A stretch of DNA of 64,000 nucleotides from Peribacillus folii (GCF_030271255.1 NZ_JASJOM010000005.1:62001-126000); one strand, 5' to 3'. Positions 35,786-46,029 are shown, numbered from the stretch's first letter. Made by a program: numbers and translations. The notes: generated from the letters alone by a model not told the origin.

Positions 35786-36832
35786 TTATTTGAAGAATTG
35801 AATAGTGTATGCAAACAAATCTGCTTTAATACCATTAAAATCTTGATTCAAATCGAGAGATAATACGAAAATTTCATTTCCCTTAATGTTGTACATATGG
35901 TTTGGTTGGTTTAATGCTGTTGTTCTACCATAAAGTAACATGCCACCTACTATTTCAGTAGATTTCTTGTTCCAATTATTTACGTAAGTAAAAATTTGAT
36001 AGAGATTACCTGATTTTTGTTTTGACGCCCCTCCCTCAAATCTTGCGACCATATTCTCTGAATAGAACTTCGTATCCACAATCAGTGTTTTATTACCTTT
36101 TTGAAGCACAATATCAGTTTGCATGATTGGCAATGCTTCGATAAATCCATCATCAACGTTCCACTGAATTTGAGGACGTGATACAAGATAATCCGTTTCA
36201 CGTTTAAAAAATGAATAGATGAATTTTTCGTATAAAGCCGAAAGCCTTTGTTCATCCTGTATTTGCTTCATAAATTGATATGTCGAATTTTCATCAAGTA
36301 ATAGCTCTTCAAAAAGATATCTGCATACATCAATGATAAATTGATAGCGAATGTTTTGCCGATTATACTGGACATTATTCCAAAGCTGCAGGTTCATCTC
36401 TATGTCTGATACCTCAGCAAAATAAGGGAGAAAACCATAAAATAATCTACGAGTTTTTTGTTTTATTTTTGCTGAATGAGATAAGAAAACAAGAGTAGCT
36501 TTAATAATTTGATTCAACAATATATCTTCAGAAAACTCATCGTATATCACCACGAGCTTCTTATCTACCAACGCATTTTTCTTTATTGAAGAATTAATAT
36601 CAATTTTCCCCTTGATAACACTGGAACTCTCCTCAACACATATGTAATCCTTAATTAATCCACCACGAATTAATACAGGTATTCCAATAGATAAAATTTC
36701 TGCATAAAGGTCTTTGACGTTTTCAAACTTTTCTGTTCCAATATGTTTATATTCTGAAAGATTCAAGGTTTGATATGCATATGAAAGCATATAATAGATA
36801 TTACGAATTGGAATATTGCTATTTCTCTCCAT
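35786..36832 (-). CDS. mcrC: McrC-like nuclease subunit of a modification-dependent restriction system
   Basis: A 348-residue McrC-family protein. It starts with IPIRNIYYMLSYAY, the usual opening, and has a PD-(D/E)xK nuclease core near 235-260, seen as MQTDIVL followed by LIVDTKFY. Together with the McrB GTPase at 36819 it should cut DNA carrying modified cytosines. The ATG overlaps the McrB stop by 14 bases, so they are translated together. The family's partner dependence makes the two genes one system. Confidence 0.92.
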   Translation of the reverse strand: MERNSNIPIRNIYYMLSYAYQTLNLSEYKHIGTEKFENVKDLYAEILSIGIPVLIRGGLIKDYICVEESSSVIKGKIDINSSIKKNALVDKKLVVIYDEFSEDILLNQIIKATLVFLSHSAKIKQKTRRLFYGFLPYFAEVSDIEMNLQLWNNVQYNRQNIRYQFIIDVCRYLFEELLLDENSTYQFMKQIQDEQRLSALYEKFIYSFFKRETDYLVSRPQIQWNVDDGFIEALPIMQTDIVLQKGNKTLIVDTKFYSENMVARFEGGASKQKSGNLYQIFTYVNNWNKKSTEIVGGMLLYGRTTALNQPNHMYNIKGNEIFVLSLDLNQDFNGIKADLFAYTIQFFK

Positions 36833-38924
36833 CGCAACAACCCCTTAGTCGTTCTGCCCAATCCTTAGCCTTCTGTTCATCGTCAAACCAATACTCGAAT
36901 AGCTGAGGAATAATTTCATATTCAACAACTTCTTCTACCCGATTTACAGAATCAACTTTATAAGCACTCCCTACAAAATAACTATGACCAATTTGAAATC
37001 CCGTACCAAGCTCTTCAACAATTTGATTATTTAAACTCTTGATTTCATCTATTACACGAATCAAAACTTCTGGATTATTTAATTTATCAACATACGACTT
37101 AAAGGTATCATTTTCAAATGCCGGTTTAATTTCGACGAATGAAAACCTTCTTCTAAGTGCATAGTCTAACAGCGCTAAACTTCTGTCGGCTGTATTCATC
37201 ATACCTATGATATATAAGTTGGATGGAACTGAAAATTTATCGTTAGAGTATAGGAGATTGATTTGTTCCCCTCGCTTATCTGTTTCAATAAGCATCATCA
37301 ATTCTCCAAATATTTTACTCATATTTCCTCGATTAATTTCATCAATAATGAAGAAATAATCACGCTCAGGATCACGTGCTGCTTTTCTTGCAAACTTCAC
37401 AAATGGACCTTGTTTAAGTTCAAAACCATCACCCTCAGCTTTCGGACGGTAACCTTCAATAAAATCTTCATAACTGTAACTTTGGTGGAACTGAACCATT
37501 TGGACACGAGTCTCATCCTTTTCTTCCATCATCACATAAGCCAGACGTTTTACAATATACGTTTTTCCTACTCCGGGGGCACCCTTCATGATGAGATTCT
37601 TCTTATTTTCAAGTACAGAAATTAGTCGGGTCAGCTCCTTTTTTTCGATAAAAACATCGCAAAGAAAGTCATCAGTAGTAAAAGGTTCATTTTCTTGAAC
37701 AGTAGGTTTAGATTCAATAAAACGAATGTAATAATCAATCGCACTCCCAGATACTCCTATATATTTTCTGTAGGATTCATCTGATACAACTACATCTTTC
37801 AATTGCTTCAATTGCTCAGTATCTGTTTCTCCAAATATTGAAGTATTAAAGTAGCTCTCTATATCCTTTAATGCGTTCACCTTTTGAGTAACCGTTTTAT
37901 CGTTCAAACTGGTTCCATTGTCTGTGACTTGATTTGATAACCAAGTACGAAATTCATTTACTTCCGCAATTGTTGGATCAATGATGTCGTCATTTATCAC
38001 CTGCTCAATTTCTTGAATCAGATCTGGGTAAGGACTCAGATATGTCATAGTCTTTTGCGCAAAAGTCTGACGCAGTTCCCACTTACCAACTTGCAGCCAC
38101 TCCACTTTTCTTCTATGTTTGTACTCAGTTTTTTCACTATCGAAGTAATAATCTCCAGTAACGACTCCACGAGCGATGATTTTCTTAATTCCTTCTTTAG
38201 CATAAACAACGTCGCCTATCTGAATTTCACTATAAAAATCCCACACGGCTTTTGTATCGTTGATGGGACGCTTTCCATCAGCTCTCTGCTCTGATATTTC
38301 TCGTTCAATGGCTTCCTTAGAATCGTAGTTATTTAAATCACCTAGATAATCCCAACCAAGCCCAATCACACTTTCTGAATGAAAATTATCCCATAATCTT
38401 GAATGTTCCCCCGCCGAAATAACCCAATAGTTGATGCTATTATCAATTTCACCTTCTTGATTCGCAATTTTCTTTTCCTTTTTAGGATAAATTAAAGAAG
38501 GATTTTCATGGTAGTATAGAAATATTAGATAGGATCTAAGTAAAACACCCCAGTCGGGTATCCCCCCTAAATTGTCTGGCTTACTTCTTTTGCCACGATT
38601 AAATTCATCTTCGGCATATTTCTGTCTGAATTGTATTCTTCTAGTTCCAAACTCTTCTGGATATCGAGGTATTCCCTTACCAGTCACTAATTTTTCTATA
38701 TCTTCATCACTTTGTTTTGTCATCTGTTGATAGACATTTTTAAATTCTGAATACAACTGGTAATCAAAGAAATTTTTCTTATATCCAGTACCAAGTTCAA
38801 ACTTATCTAGTAGATAACCAAGTTGTTCAAGATAGGGAGAATACCAAATTCCGGTTTTTTCGCCAAGATTTTCAGTGACCCAAACTTTATATTTTTCTTT
38901 TTGAGAATTACCAAAATCATTCAT
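36819..38924 (-). CDS. mcrB: McrB-type AAA+ GTPase with an EVE-like recognition domain
   Basis: A 701-residue protein. The N-terminal part (1-160) is helical and unassigned. Residues about 166-310 look like an EVE/PUA-like domain: NYWVISAGEHSRLWD, then VIGLGWDYLGDL, GDVVYAKEG and RGVVTGDYYF. EVE domains bind modified bases such as 5-hydroxymethylcytosine. The McrB AAA+ core follows: Walker A GAPGVGKT (448-455), Walker B FFIIDEINRGN (524-534, the McrB signature), NTADRS (577-582) and RRRF. GGAGGT precedes the ATG. With mcrC it should restrict DNA with modified bases, probably of phages. Confidence 0.9.
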   Translation of the reverse strand: MNDFGNSQKEKYKVWVTENLGEKTGIWYSPYLEQLGYLLDKFELGTGYKKNFFDYQLYSEFKNVYQQMTKQSDEDIEKLVTGKGIPRYPEEFGTRRIQFRQKYAEDEFNRGKRSKPDNLGGIPDWGVLLRSYLIFLYYHENPSLIYPKKEKKIANQEGEIDNSINYWVISAGEHSRLWDNFHSESVIGLGWDYLGDLNNYDSKEAIEREISEQRADGKRPINDTKAVWDFYSEIQIGDVVYAKEGIKKIIARGVVTGDYYFDSEKTEYKHRRKVEWLQVGKWELRQTFAQKTMTYLSPYPDLIQEIEQVINDDIIDPTIAEVNEFRTWLSNQVTDNGTSLNDKTVTQKVNALKDIESYFNTSIFGETDTEQLKQLKDVVVSDESYRKYIGVSGSAIDYYIRFIESKPTVQENEPFTTDDFLCDVFIEKKELTRLISVLENKKNLIMKGAPGVGKTYIVKRLAYVMMEEKDETRVQMVQFHQSYSYEDFIEGYRPKAEGDGFELKQGPFVKFARKAARDPERDYFFIIDEINRGNMSKIFGELMMLIETDKRGEQINLLYSNDKFSVPSNLYIIGMMNTADRSLALLDYALRRRFSFVEIKPAFENDTFKSYVDKLNNPEVLIRVIDEIKSLNNQIVEELGTGFQIGHSYFVGSAYKVDSVNRVEEVVEYEIIPQLFEYWFDDEQKAKDWAERLRGCCDGEK

Positions 38925-39219
38925 AGTTTACCTCCAAAAAGTAAATTCTTTACTTAAATTATATCATTCTACAATTCAAAAAAACCGCTAGTTTCTACTA
39001 GCGGTCCCATCCTTATCAAAGCATATTATCTTTTACACGAAAAGTATCTTTCAATACTTCAGCTGCTTTGGTTCAATAAGTTTTATCTTATTTTAGAAAG
39101 CATCTATTAAATAAACAGTCTAAATAAAGCCGTCGAAACCATATTAGTTTCGACCGGCTTTATTTTCTTCAACTCACTCTCTATCAAACTTCAAAGCTCT
39201 TATACATTAACTATCTCAG
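38925..39219. other. Intergenic region with two hairpins
   Basis: No gene. Hairpins at 38982-39006 (ACCGCTAG/CTAGCGGT) and 39128-39166 (AGCCGTCGAAAC/GTTTCGACCGGCT, followed by TTTATTTTC) are likely terminators; the second lies downstream of the SIR2 gene. The mcrB promoter must lie near 38940-38980. Confidence 0.6.
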
Positions 39220-42200
39220 TTATTGTTCGAAATGCATTGAAGCTGACCTAACTTCTGGAAGCTTGTGGGTTTGGATAAAACTTCTCCATTCCTCAAAAGA
39301 CCCTCCTATCTCCTCTGGTTTATATTTCACCAATACGGCTACCAATTTTGCATAACTACCTAATAACTTAAAATCTTGCTGAGTGACAATAAGTGACTCA
39401 TCATTTTTCAAGGTATATAAATATCTATTTAAATTGCTTATTAACACCGGTACTAATTCGTCGTCAATTAGTTTTGAATCAATTACCACTATTTCTATTA
39501 AAACTTGAATTGCCTCATTTAAATTTTCACCATATCCATACTTCAAAATATGAAGAAGTTCCTCTTTTATTAGATTGAAATCTCCATCTATTTCTTTTTT
39601 ATTAATAAAGATTGAATAGTCATATAGAGACATTACCGAATATTTACTTTTCTCTATATTTCTATCTGACAAACTCTCAATAGTGTAATTAAGATTGTAT
39701 TGATGCTCGATACCCATTCTCTCTAATACAGGAATTAAAAGCATTGCTTTCTCAGGCTCTTTCGCAAAGATTTCAGTTAATATGGTAAGCGCTCTACTCT
39801 TATCTTCTTCTCTTAAATAATCCAAAGGTATTGATCCCCATATATTGTTCTTCATAGCGATTATGAGATTTAGTAAAATTTCGTCAATTGGTATCATAGG
39901 ATGAACATATTCTACATCTCTTAATAAGGCCTCTTTTTGGCTTTCCCACCATAGGTAAAATTTTTCAAGCCACTGAATATAATATGACTTATCTGGTTTC
40001 TTTGTATCATCTAATTCAGTAAGACCTTTGAAAAGATATTGAATCGATCTAAAATACTGAATTACCCCATAACCATCGGACATAGACTTATCTCTATAAA
40101 ATATCGGAATCTCGTCTTTTATAAACACATCCAATTCAGTATTAGGCATTACATCAGTTCCATCTATAAAGTTATCGATATCTTTCACTATAATAAAATC
40201 ACTAATTCCCACCCGTTTATCTTTGTCCATTTTTTTTAGTATTTCTCTAAATCTTTCGCGATAAGAATCGTCTAAACTCTCGGCTAAAGATAAAAAAGAC
40301 AGTCTTATAAATGCAGCTTCTACAATTGAATAATCATTATCATTTTCAAGAACATCTAACAACCTTTCTAACTGGGCTACAGAGACTTTCATTCCTTTAA
40401 CTTTTTCGGTGTAATTGTAAATCACCAAAATTGGTTCAAAAAAAGAATGCTCGTATAAATCATTACTTCTATAATTTTGACTTCTTAAATTTAATGCGAT
40501 AACTTTTTCTACAAATTCTTTCGCTTCATCTGAATTCTTCGCATAGAATATCCGATAAATAGTATCTTTTAAAACCTTTAATGTTGGTATGTCCCAATAT
40601 TTAATGGCCTCTATATAATTTATAATTTTATCGTCAATTTCCAATTTGGTTTCGGCATCAAGAATCATGTATATTCTTGAATAAATCTCTAATGCTATTG
40701 AGTTTGGTATTGCAGAATTTGTTCCGTTTAATAAAGAATTCTTAAGAATTTTAATCAAAACGGCTTTTTCATTATTGCCCATACTGTATACATATTCTCG
40801 GGTAAAAAGATTTTTAATACCTTTTTGGTTTGCTTTTTGTATTCTCTTTATAAGTGAATATTCTGGGTAAAGTACTTGAATATTCTTCAAAGCCATTTCG
40901 TGCTGTTCTCCATCAATTACGTATAAATTAAATTCTTCTATAATTTGTATTAAAGCAAAAGATTCATTAAAAATCGGGTTGAATGAAGTGCCACCTATAA
41001 ATTTGGTAGAAATCATTTCTTTACCCGGATCAAAAAGAAGTGATTTTTTTGTACCATAACTATAATTTAATTCTTTAATTGACCTTAATAGACTTGTAAA
41101 TTCTTTTCCTGAATCACAGTACTTCATACTAAGAACCCGTAATCGATCATCATAAAATTCGACCTTAATCTGACTTAATTTATGGAGTATAATGCTTTCC
41201 AAAGAAAGTAGACGATAATCATCCATTTTTATTGCCAATAGGCGTCTTACTGTCTGGAGGTATTCTTCAAATAAAACTTCTGCTTTATCTGGTTGATTTA
41301 TCCGTGTGTATATACAGGCTTTTCTTATTACCCAATCCAATTCCTGTATGCCAACGTCCCATAGTTCAAGTGTATCAATTACCTCTTTGATGCTATTTAC
41401 ATCTAAGTAGAAAAGAATTTTTTCGTAAGTTAACTTATGAGAATCTTCGTCACTTAAGTTTAGTTTACTAAGAATTTTTTCATACTTCCGGAAAATTTCT
41501 AAATCATATTTTAATCTAGCCTCTTTTAGTAGTCTCAGAGCTATTGGAATTAAATCAGTTTTTCCATTTTTATAATTTTCCACTATATCATTGAGTCTTT
41601 TATATAAAACAGCTTCTAGAGGAATAAGAAACTTATCGTAATACCAAATTAAGTCGTTAATTTTATTTATATCTACTTTTCCGACTTTATTTACATCAAT
41701 TTTCATTAAAAAATCCGATGAGCTTCTTACAAATCGTAAGGAGTTTTTCTTCCTAATTTCATCTGGCATAACAACCCATCCAGGATATGTTTCCCGATTA
41801 TAACCGTACTCGTCGCTAAGAATTCTGGCACCTGGTTTATGTGGCCATTTAATTTTTTCGATTCTTTTTTTGTACGATAAAAAATCAAATAAATCTTCGA
41901 ACATCGATTTGTATGGATTGGAATCTCCTTTATATAACTCTTTAAAATCAATTAATGTAATTCCTTTTTCTTGTAGTTCATCTTTTTGTGATTCTTCATT
42001 ATATCCTATCATGTATATTTTGGGCATCTGGTCTTTTAGATTACTTCTAACCCAAGATGTCCACTTTGTAAAATTAGGGTCATCGCCAGAGAAACCTATT
42101 AAAACGAATGTTGTTTCCATTATTGATTGTTGAACCATATTTACGAAGGGACTAAACTTCGCTGGATAATTATCATAGTCATTTTTCGTGAAAATAAACG

Positions 42201-42732
42201 GTCTGTTTGCTGGAAAACTACCATGAAGTTTCACTATCCGTGGTTGAACAGAGCTTGGTATATCATTAATCTCGTATACTACTTGATAGCTGATTTCATA
42301 AACATTTCTTTTGGCTCTTTCAAGTAAACTATCATAATTAGTTGTAAAAACATCTGTCCAAGGCAACCTTAATAAATCAGTATGTAGTGAACCTGGTTCA
42401 AAATTGTCATCTGGAATTGCAGCTTTTAACAACTCATCTAGTGCAGATCTTCCGTATTCATCCGAATAAATTTGTGCTATATCTAGCACGTCCTTCTTTT
42501 CGATTTTATGATGATGTGACAAATCTTTAATCAGTTGAGCTTTTAAATCTCGCCACAAAGCCATACCCTCAAATGACGGTTCTATCTTTGATGCATTTCT
42601 GCTGAATCCTGCACCAACCATAACCGATACTCTACTTTTTGAATCGTTACTCCATAATTTATCTCTTATTTTCTTTAAATGGGTATACATTTTCAAATCA
42701 CTTTTATAAAGATCTTCAGGTAATTTTTTCAT
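39220..42732 (-). CDS. SIR2-domain protein, probable NAD-degrading defence protein
   Basis: An 1170-residue protein. The N-terminal SIR2 domain (about 30-270) has GAGFSRNA (40-47), TTNYD with the key Asn (130-134), KLHGSF with the catalytic His (168-173) and GFSGDDPN (213-220). The remaining 900 residues are helical and repeat-like, with no recognised domain. Defence-associated sirtuins share this plan and deplete NAD after phage sensing by the C-terminal part. That role is inferred from layout and from the neighbouring restriction genes. The exact family cannot be fixed by eye. The start follows AGGAAAGG. It is a single gene with no visible partner. Confidence 0.85.
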   Translation of the reverse strand: MKKLPEDLYKSDLKMYTHLKKIRDKLWSNDSKSRVSVMVGAGFSRNASKIEPSFEGMALWRDLKAQLIKDLSHHHKIEKKDVLDIAQIYSDEYGRSALDELLKAAIPDDNFEPGSLHTDLLRLPWTDVFTTNYDSLLERAKRNVYEISYQVVYEINDIPSSVQPRIVKLHGSFPANRPFIFTKNDYDNYPAKFSPFVNMVQQSIMETTFVLIGFSGDDPNFTKWTSWVRSNLKDQMPKIYMIGYNEESQKDELQEKGITLIDFKELYKGDSNPYKSMFEDLFDFLSYKKRIEKIKWPHKPGARILSDEYGYNRETYPGWVVMPDEIRKKNSLRFVRSSSDFLMKIDVNKVGKVDINKINDLIWYYDKFLIPLEAVLYKRLNDIVENYKNGKTDLIPIALRLLKEARLKYDLEIFRKYEKILSKLNLSDEDSHKLTYEKILFYLDVNSIKEVIDTLELWDVGIQELDWVIRKACIYTRINQPDKAEVLFEEYLQTVRRLLAIKMDDYRLLSLESIILHKLSQIKVEFYDDRLRVLSMKYCDSGKEFTSLLRSIKELNYSYGTKKSLLFDPGKEMISTKFIGGTSFNPIFNESFALIQIIEEFNLYVIDGEQHEMALKNIQVLYPEYSLIKRIQKANQKGIKNLFTREYVYSMGNNEKAVLIKILKNSLLNGTNSAIPNSIALEIYSRIYMILDAETKLEIDDKIINYIEAIKYWDIPTLKVLKDTIYRIFYAKNSDEAKEFVEKVIALNLRSQNYRSNDLYEHSFFEPILVIYNYTEKVKGMKVSVAQLERLLDVLENDNDYSIVEAAFIRLSFLSLAESLDDSYRERFREILKKMDKDKRVGISDFIIVKDIDNFIDGTDVMPNTELDVFIKDEIPIFYRDKSMSDGYGVIQYFRSIQYLFKGLTELDDTKKPDKSYYIQWLEKFYLWWESQKEALLRDVEYVHPMIPIDEILLNLIIAMKNNIWGSIPLDYLREEDKSRALTILTEIFAKEPEKAMLLIPVLERMGIEHQYNLNYTIESLSDRNIEKSKYSVMSLYDYSIFINKKEIDGDFNLIKEELLHILKYGYGENLNEAIQVLIEIVVIDSKLIDDELVPVLISNLNRYLYTLKNDESLIVTQQDFKLLGSYAKLVAVLVKYKPEEIGGSFEEWRSFIQTHKLPEVRSASMHFEQ

Positions 42733-43069
42733 ATGTCAACCTTTCCTCTCGTTCATCATAAATTATACAACTTTTGAAAAACATGGTTACTAAAAGTGTA
42801 AGTTATCTACTCATTTAATTCAGCTATGTTTTCTTCTATAATCCGATCATCTATATTTCCGAACCTTGCAGAATGAGTTAAAGAAAGACCAAAACAGTCA
42901 TGTAGTAAAAAGTATAGATATCTCATAAAAGAAAAAAACACATGTTGCCTAAAAAGCAATCAAGTGCTTTATGGTTAGCTATTTAAAGTAGTCTATTACT
43001 AATCACATCTTTAAACTAACGAGCCTGTTAATTTCGTAATTTTTTAGGCTTATTTCCTGTAACACTTTT
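42733..43069. other. Gene-free stretch between defence and toxin regions
   Basis: No gene. It contains the promoter of the SIR2 gene near its left end. AGCCT..AGGCT at about 43020-43050 is a weak hairpin that may end the ankyrin transcript. Confidence 0.4.
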
Positions 43070-43597
43070 TTATTCTTTTTCATCCGTTTTCTCCTTTAAA
43101 TAATCAGCAATTTCCGTTTGTCCTCTTTCAATGGCAAATGCATAAGCATCCATATCTCTCATGTTGTCACCAGAGTATTTTATAGATATATCTATATTAT
43201 AATTAACTAGCAATTTAACAATTTCAAAATGACCACCATATATTGCAGCAAACAGAGGATTCCTATCTGGTTCACTAGTATCAATCTCAACATTCTGGTT
43301 AATGAGATATTCGACAATATCTAAATGGCCTTTTGTAGCTGCTCTTTCAAGGGCATTTGTAGAAAAAGTTCCGCCCTGTGCATTAGCATCTATCCCGGCA
43401 TTAATAAGATATTTTATCATTTCTAAATGCCCATGAGCTGCTGCTATATGTAACCATGTACCAAAGGGTGTTACCCATGTTAACATTTCTGGTTCTTTCT
43501 CAAGTAAATCTTTCCAAGTCAGCACCTGCCTCTGTTCCTTTCTTTCGGCCTTTAGGAGGGAATATGGGCGTACATTAAGATATAATATATTCTTCAA
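43070..43597 (-). pseudogene. Ankyrin-repeat protein, probably 5'-truncated
   Basis: Encodes up to 175 residues with four to five ankyrin repeats (TWLHIAAAHGHLEMIKYL, NALERAATKGHLDIVEYL, NPLFAAIYGGHFEIVKLL and an end repeat). It is strongly related to the intact protein at 47352. The first about 30 residues do not match that relative. The only long start is a TTG at 43597, immediately after the preceding terminator's T run and without a ribosome site. A GTG at about 43522, after AAAGGA, is a shorter alternative. I treat it as probably truncated. Ankyrin proteins are known as immunity proteins in toxin loci; that role here is inferred. Confidence 0.55.
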
Positions 43598-43602
43598 ATT
43601 AA

Positions 43603-43645
43603 AAAGTTGATAGAACCACTTACCTCGGTTTTATCAACTTCTACT
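43603..43645 (-). terminator. Terminator of the Syd-type immunity gene
   Basis: On the minus strand AAGTTGATA and TATCAACTT pair and are followed by TTTTTAA, just past the immunity gene's stop. Confidence 0.75.
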
Positions 43646-43657
43646 GTCTATATAAGA

Positions 43658-44194
43658 TTATCTTTTTAACCTTAGTTTAGAAACCAATGCTTCAATACTT
43701 TCTGAAATAACCTCAAATGAATTCCTTTCGAAATCCTCTAACTTTACTTTACCGTTCTCGTTATCAATTACCACTAACAAACCATTACCTTCAGTACCTA
43801 AAGGTATATTTTCTAGTCTATTATTATGATTGCTTTTATATCCCTCTAAGGTCCCCCGGAATGAATCAAATTCAAAGTTTGGCAATACCGCCTCTAATTT
43901 GATATAGAAATCATTTATAAACCCGTCTAAATCAGCGAACCAATATGAATTAAAATATTCAATAATTGATTTATGGAAAACCACTTCTAAGTTCTCTTCT
44001 AACTGTTTTAAGTCATGTGAAGTAGTTTTTTCTACAGGTTTCCATGTAATATAATCTTCTTCGTCAACTTCACCTTCATAAATTATTGAATTAACATCTT
44101 CAGTCACTGGAGTCTTAAATAAGAAGTCCATTCCTTCATCCGCAAGCTCTTGTCTCAATTTAAAGTATTGACCAATTGATTTCTTTATAGACAT
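43658..44194 (-). CDS. Syd-family immunity protein of LXG toxin 1
   Basis: A 178-residue acidic protein. The C-terminal half has the Syd-domain look: GNGLLVVIDNENGKVKLED then FEVISESIEALVSKL (SecY-interacting Syd type). Syd-fold proteins are a known immunity superfamily for polymorphic toxins. It starts 17 bases after the LXG toxin 1 gene, same strand, with AAAGGAGG, so it should neutralise that toxin's C-terminal nuclease. No signal or membrane part; it is cytosolic. The family assignment is from motif memory. Confidence 0.8.
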   Translation of the reverse strand: MSIKKSIGQYFKLRQELADEGMDFLFKTPVTEDVNSIIYEGEVDEEDYITWKPVEKTTSHDLKQLEENLEVVFHKSIIEYFNSYWFADLDGFINDFYIKLEAVLPNFEFDSFRGTLEGYKSNHNNRLENIPLGTEGNGLLVVIDNENGKVKLEDFERNSFEVISESIEALVSKLRLKR

Positions 44195-44211
44195 AAAATC
44201 CTCCTTTTCGT

Positions 44212-46029
44212 TTACTTATTTAAAAATTTTTCAAGCAATTCAGCATAAGTAGAATCACTTCCCCAAACTTCCGCTGCCTTTTCAGCATTATGAATTCCAC
44301 CTGATCCCGGATGTAATTTTGCTGGTACTGCTACAGCTTGACCTCCTCCACCAATATGATGGTGAATAAGTGTGTCATTGTACAATTCCTTTATATCATA
44401 TTGTGGGAAGTGTTCTCTAAATTTTTTATCATTAACTGGAGAAAATCCCAATTCTATTTTTTGGATATTCATTTTGCTTAAATATTCAGGGTTTTTATTC
44501 ATTACTTCTTTCCAATAGTAATCTTTATCTCGTAACCACCCTTCCGAATTTGTACTTCTTTGCCCCTTTCCAACATAAGGCATTTCAATGGTAAGTCTAG
44601 GGTCTGCGGTATACTTTTTCTCTAATCTTTTTAAATCTGCATTACGATAAGTTCTAATTTTATGGTCAGGATTACTTCTAACATTATCATTAATCTCCGA
44701 CTCCACCCTAGCCATCGAAACCAACCGTTCCTTCAACCCAACCCCATCAACCACATTATAAGGGACCCCACCTGCCATCGACAGCTGGTTCTTCGGGTTG
44801 TAGGGCAAGAGGTTAGGGATAGAGAGTTCTTTTGCCTTCGTAACGCCGTTTATTGCAGCTGCCTTTGTTGTAGCAACACCAGTCTTCGCTACAGCACCCG
44901 CTCCTTTTGTCCCCACCACTGTCGTGACGACGGTTCCGAGGGCGTATGTGACCCAGTGAGAGCGGGAGTAGGCGTCGCCATTTATCATGTCTCGTTCGTA
45001 TGAATCCGAGATGGCTTTGGAGATGTATGTATAGGTTTGAATTGGGTGCAGGATCGAGTTTGCTACGCCTTCGACCGCTTGCATTGGATCTGTGACGAGG
45101 TCATAAATGCCTGTGACGAAGTCTTTTCCGACGTCGAACAGGCCAACGCCGATTCCTTTGGCGATGTCTGCGGTTTGTCTGGCGTTTTCTAGCTGCATCA
45201 CATATTGCTGCTGGGCGGGCGCTAGGTTTTCGTAGCCGATTTGCTTGGCGATTTGGAGGAATTCATCAGGATCTGTGACCTGGTCAAGCTGGGCCTTGAG
45301 TTCTTTGATCCGGCGCTTCTCGGCTTCCGCTTGCTTCACCTGGAGATATTGGGCGGTGTCTTTTTTCCTTACCTCCAGGTTTTTATAGGCTTCGCTATTT
45401 TTGTAGGCTGTTGCGTTAAAATAGAGCGGGGATACTTGTCCTCCCCTTGTGCTGGATGCTTTCAGTTGCTCCATGAGTGCCGTTAATGCGGCTTGGTCTT
45501 GTTCGGATGTGGCGTATTCAGAGGTCCACTTATGGTCGATTTCGTTTACTTTGTGGATCGTTTCGGTCCGTTTATTTTCGGCTTTTTCGATGTTGTCAAA
45601 GAACGTGTCATCGGAGAAGGGCTGCAGCTGAATGATATCATCAATTTCGGCAAAGATTTTTTTCAAGTCGTTTTTCTGGGCTGTGACCATTTCCTTGGCA
45701 TTACGATTGGCGTTTTCGAGCTCTCCTTCTAAAAAAGGGACCGTGACCACGGTTTCATTCAGGTTCGCTTCGATTGCATCGCCTTGAATGACGTTAAAGA
45801 AGGCAATATGCCGCTCAATCAGGCGCAGCCAGGCATCGACGACATCGATCTGCGCCGTGTAAAAGCCTTTGATGGCCTCGGCGCCCTGACCCTGCAGCTC
45901 ATCATCCAAATGGACGATACCCGCAAATCCTTTTTTCAATTCGGTGAGCTGTTCTTCTAAGTGCTTGTATTGTTCGACACGCGTTTGCATGGCAGATAAA
46001 AGTGTTTGAGATTCGTAAATCAATGACAT
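44212..46029 (-). CDS. LXG polymorphic toxin 1 with HNH-type nuclease end
   Basis: A 605-residue toxin. The N-terminal LXG helical domain (about 1-200, with LQGQGAEAIKGFY) is for type VII (WXG100/Esx-like) secretion. A glycine-rich pre-toxin linker follows near 275-375 (DIAKGIGVGLFDVGKDF). The toxic end (about 480-605) has LIHHHIGGGGQA and GGIHN, matching HNH/endonuclease-VII-like nuclease toxins. The start at 46029 follows AAAGGA. The upstream TTG has no site. The first 400 residues are nearly the same as in LXG toxin 2. It is followed by its Syd-type immunity gene. Confidence 0.88.
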   Translation of the reverse strand: MSLIYESQTLLSAMQTRVEQYKHLEEQLTELKKGFAGIVHLDDELQGQGAEAIKGFYTAQIDVVDAWLRLIERHIAFFNVIQGDAIEANLNETVVTVPFLEGELENANRNAKEMVTAQKNDLKKIFAEIDDIIQLQPFSDDTFFDNIEKAENKRTETIHKVNEIDHKWTSEYATSEQDQAALTALMEQLKASSTRGGQVSPLYFNATAYKNSEAYKNLEVRKKDTAQYLQVKQAEAEKRRIKELKAQLDQVTDPDEFLQIAKQIGYENLAPAQQQYVMQLENARQTADIAKGIGVGLFDVGKDFVTGIYDLVTDPMQAVEGVANSILHPIQTYTYISKAISDSYERDMINGDAYSRSHWVTYALGTVVTTVVGTKGAGAVAKTGVATTKAAAINGVTKAKELSIPNLLPYNPKNQLSMAGGVPYNVVDGVGLKERLVSMARVESEINDNVRSNPDHKIRTYRNADLKRLEKKYTADPRLTIEMPYVGKGQRSTNSEGWLRDKDYYWKEVMNKNPEYLSKMNIQKIELGFSPVNDKKFREHFPQYDIKELYNDTLIHHHIGGGGQAVAVPAKLHPGSGGIHNAEKAAEVWGSDSTYAELLEKFLNK

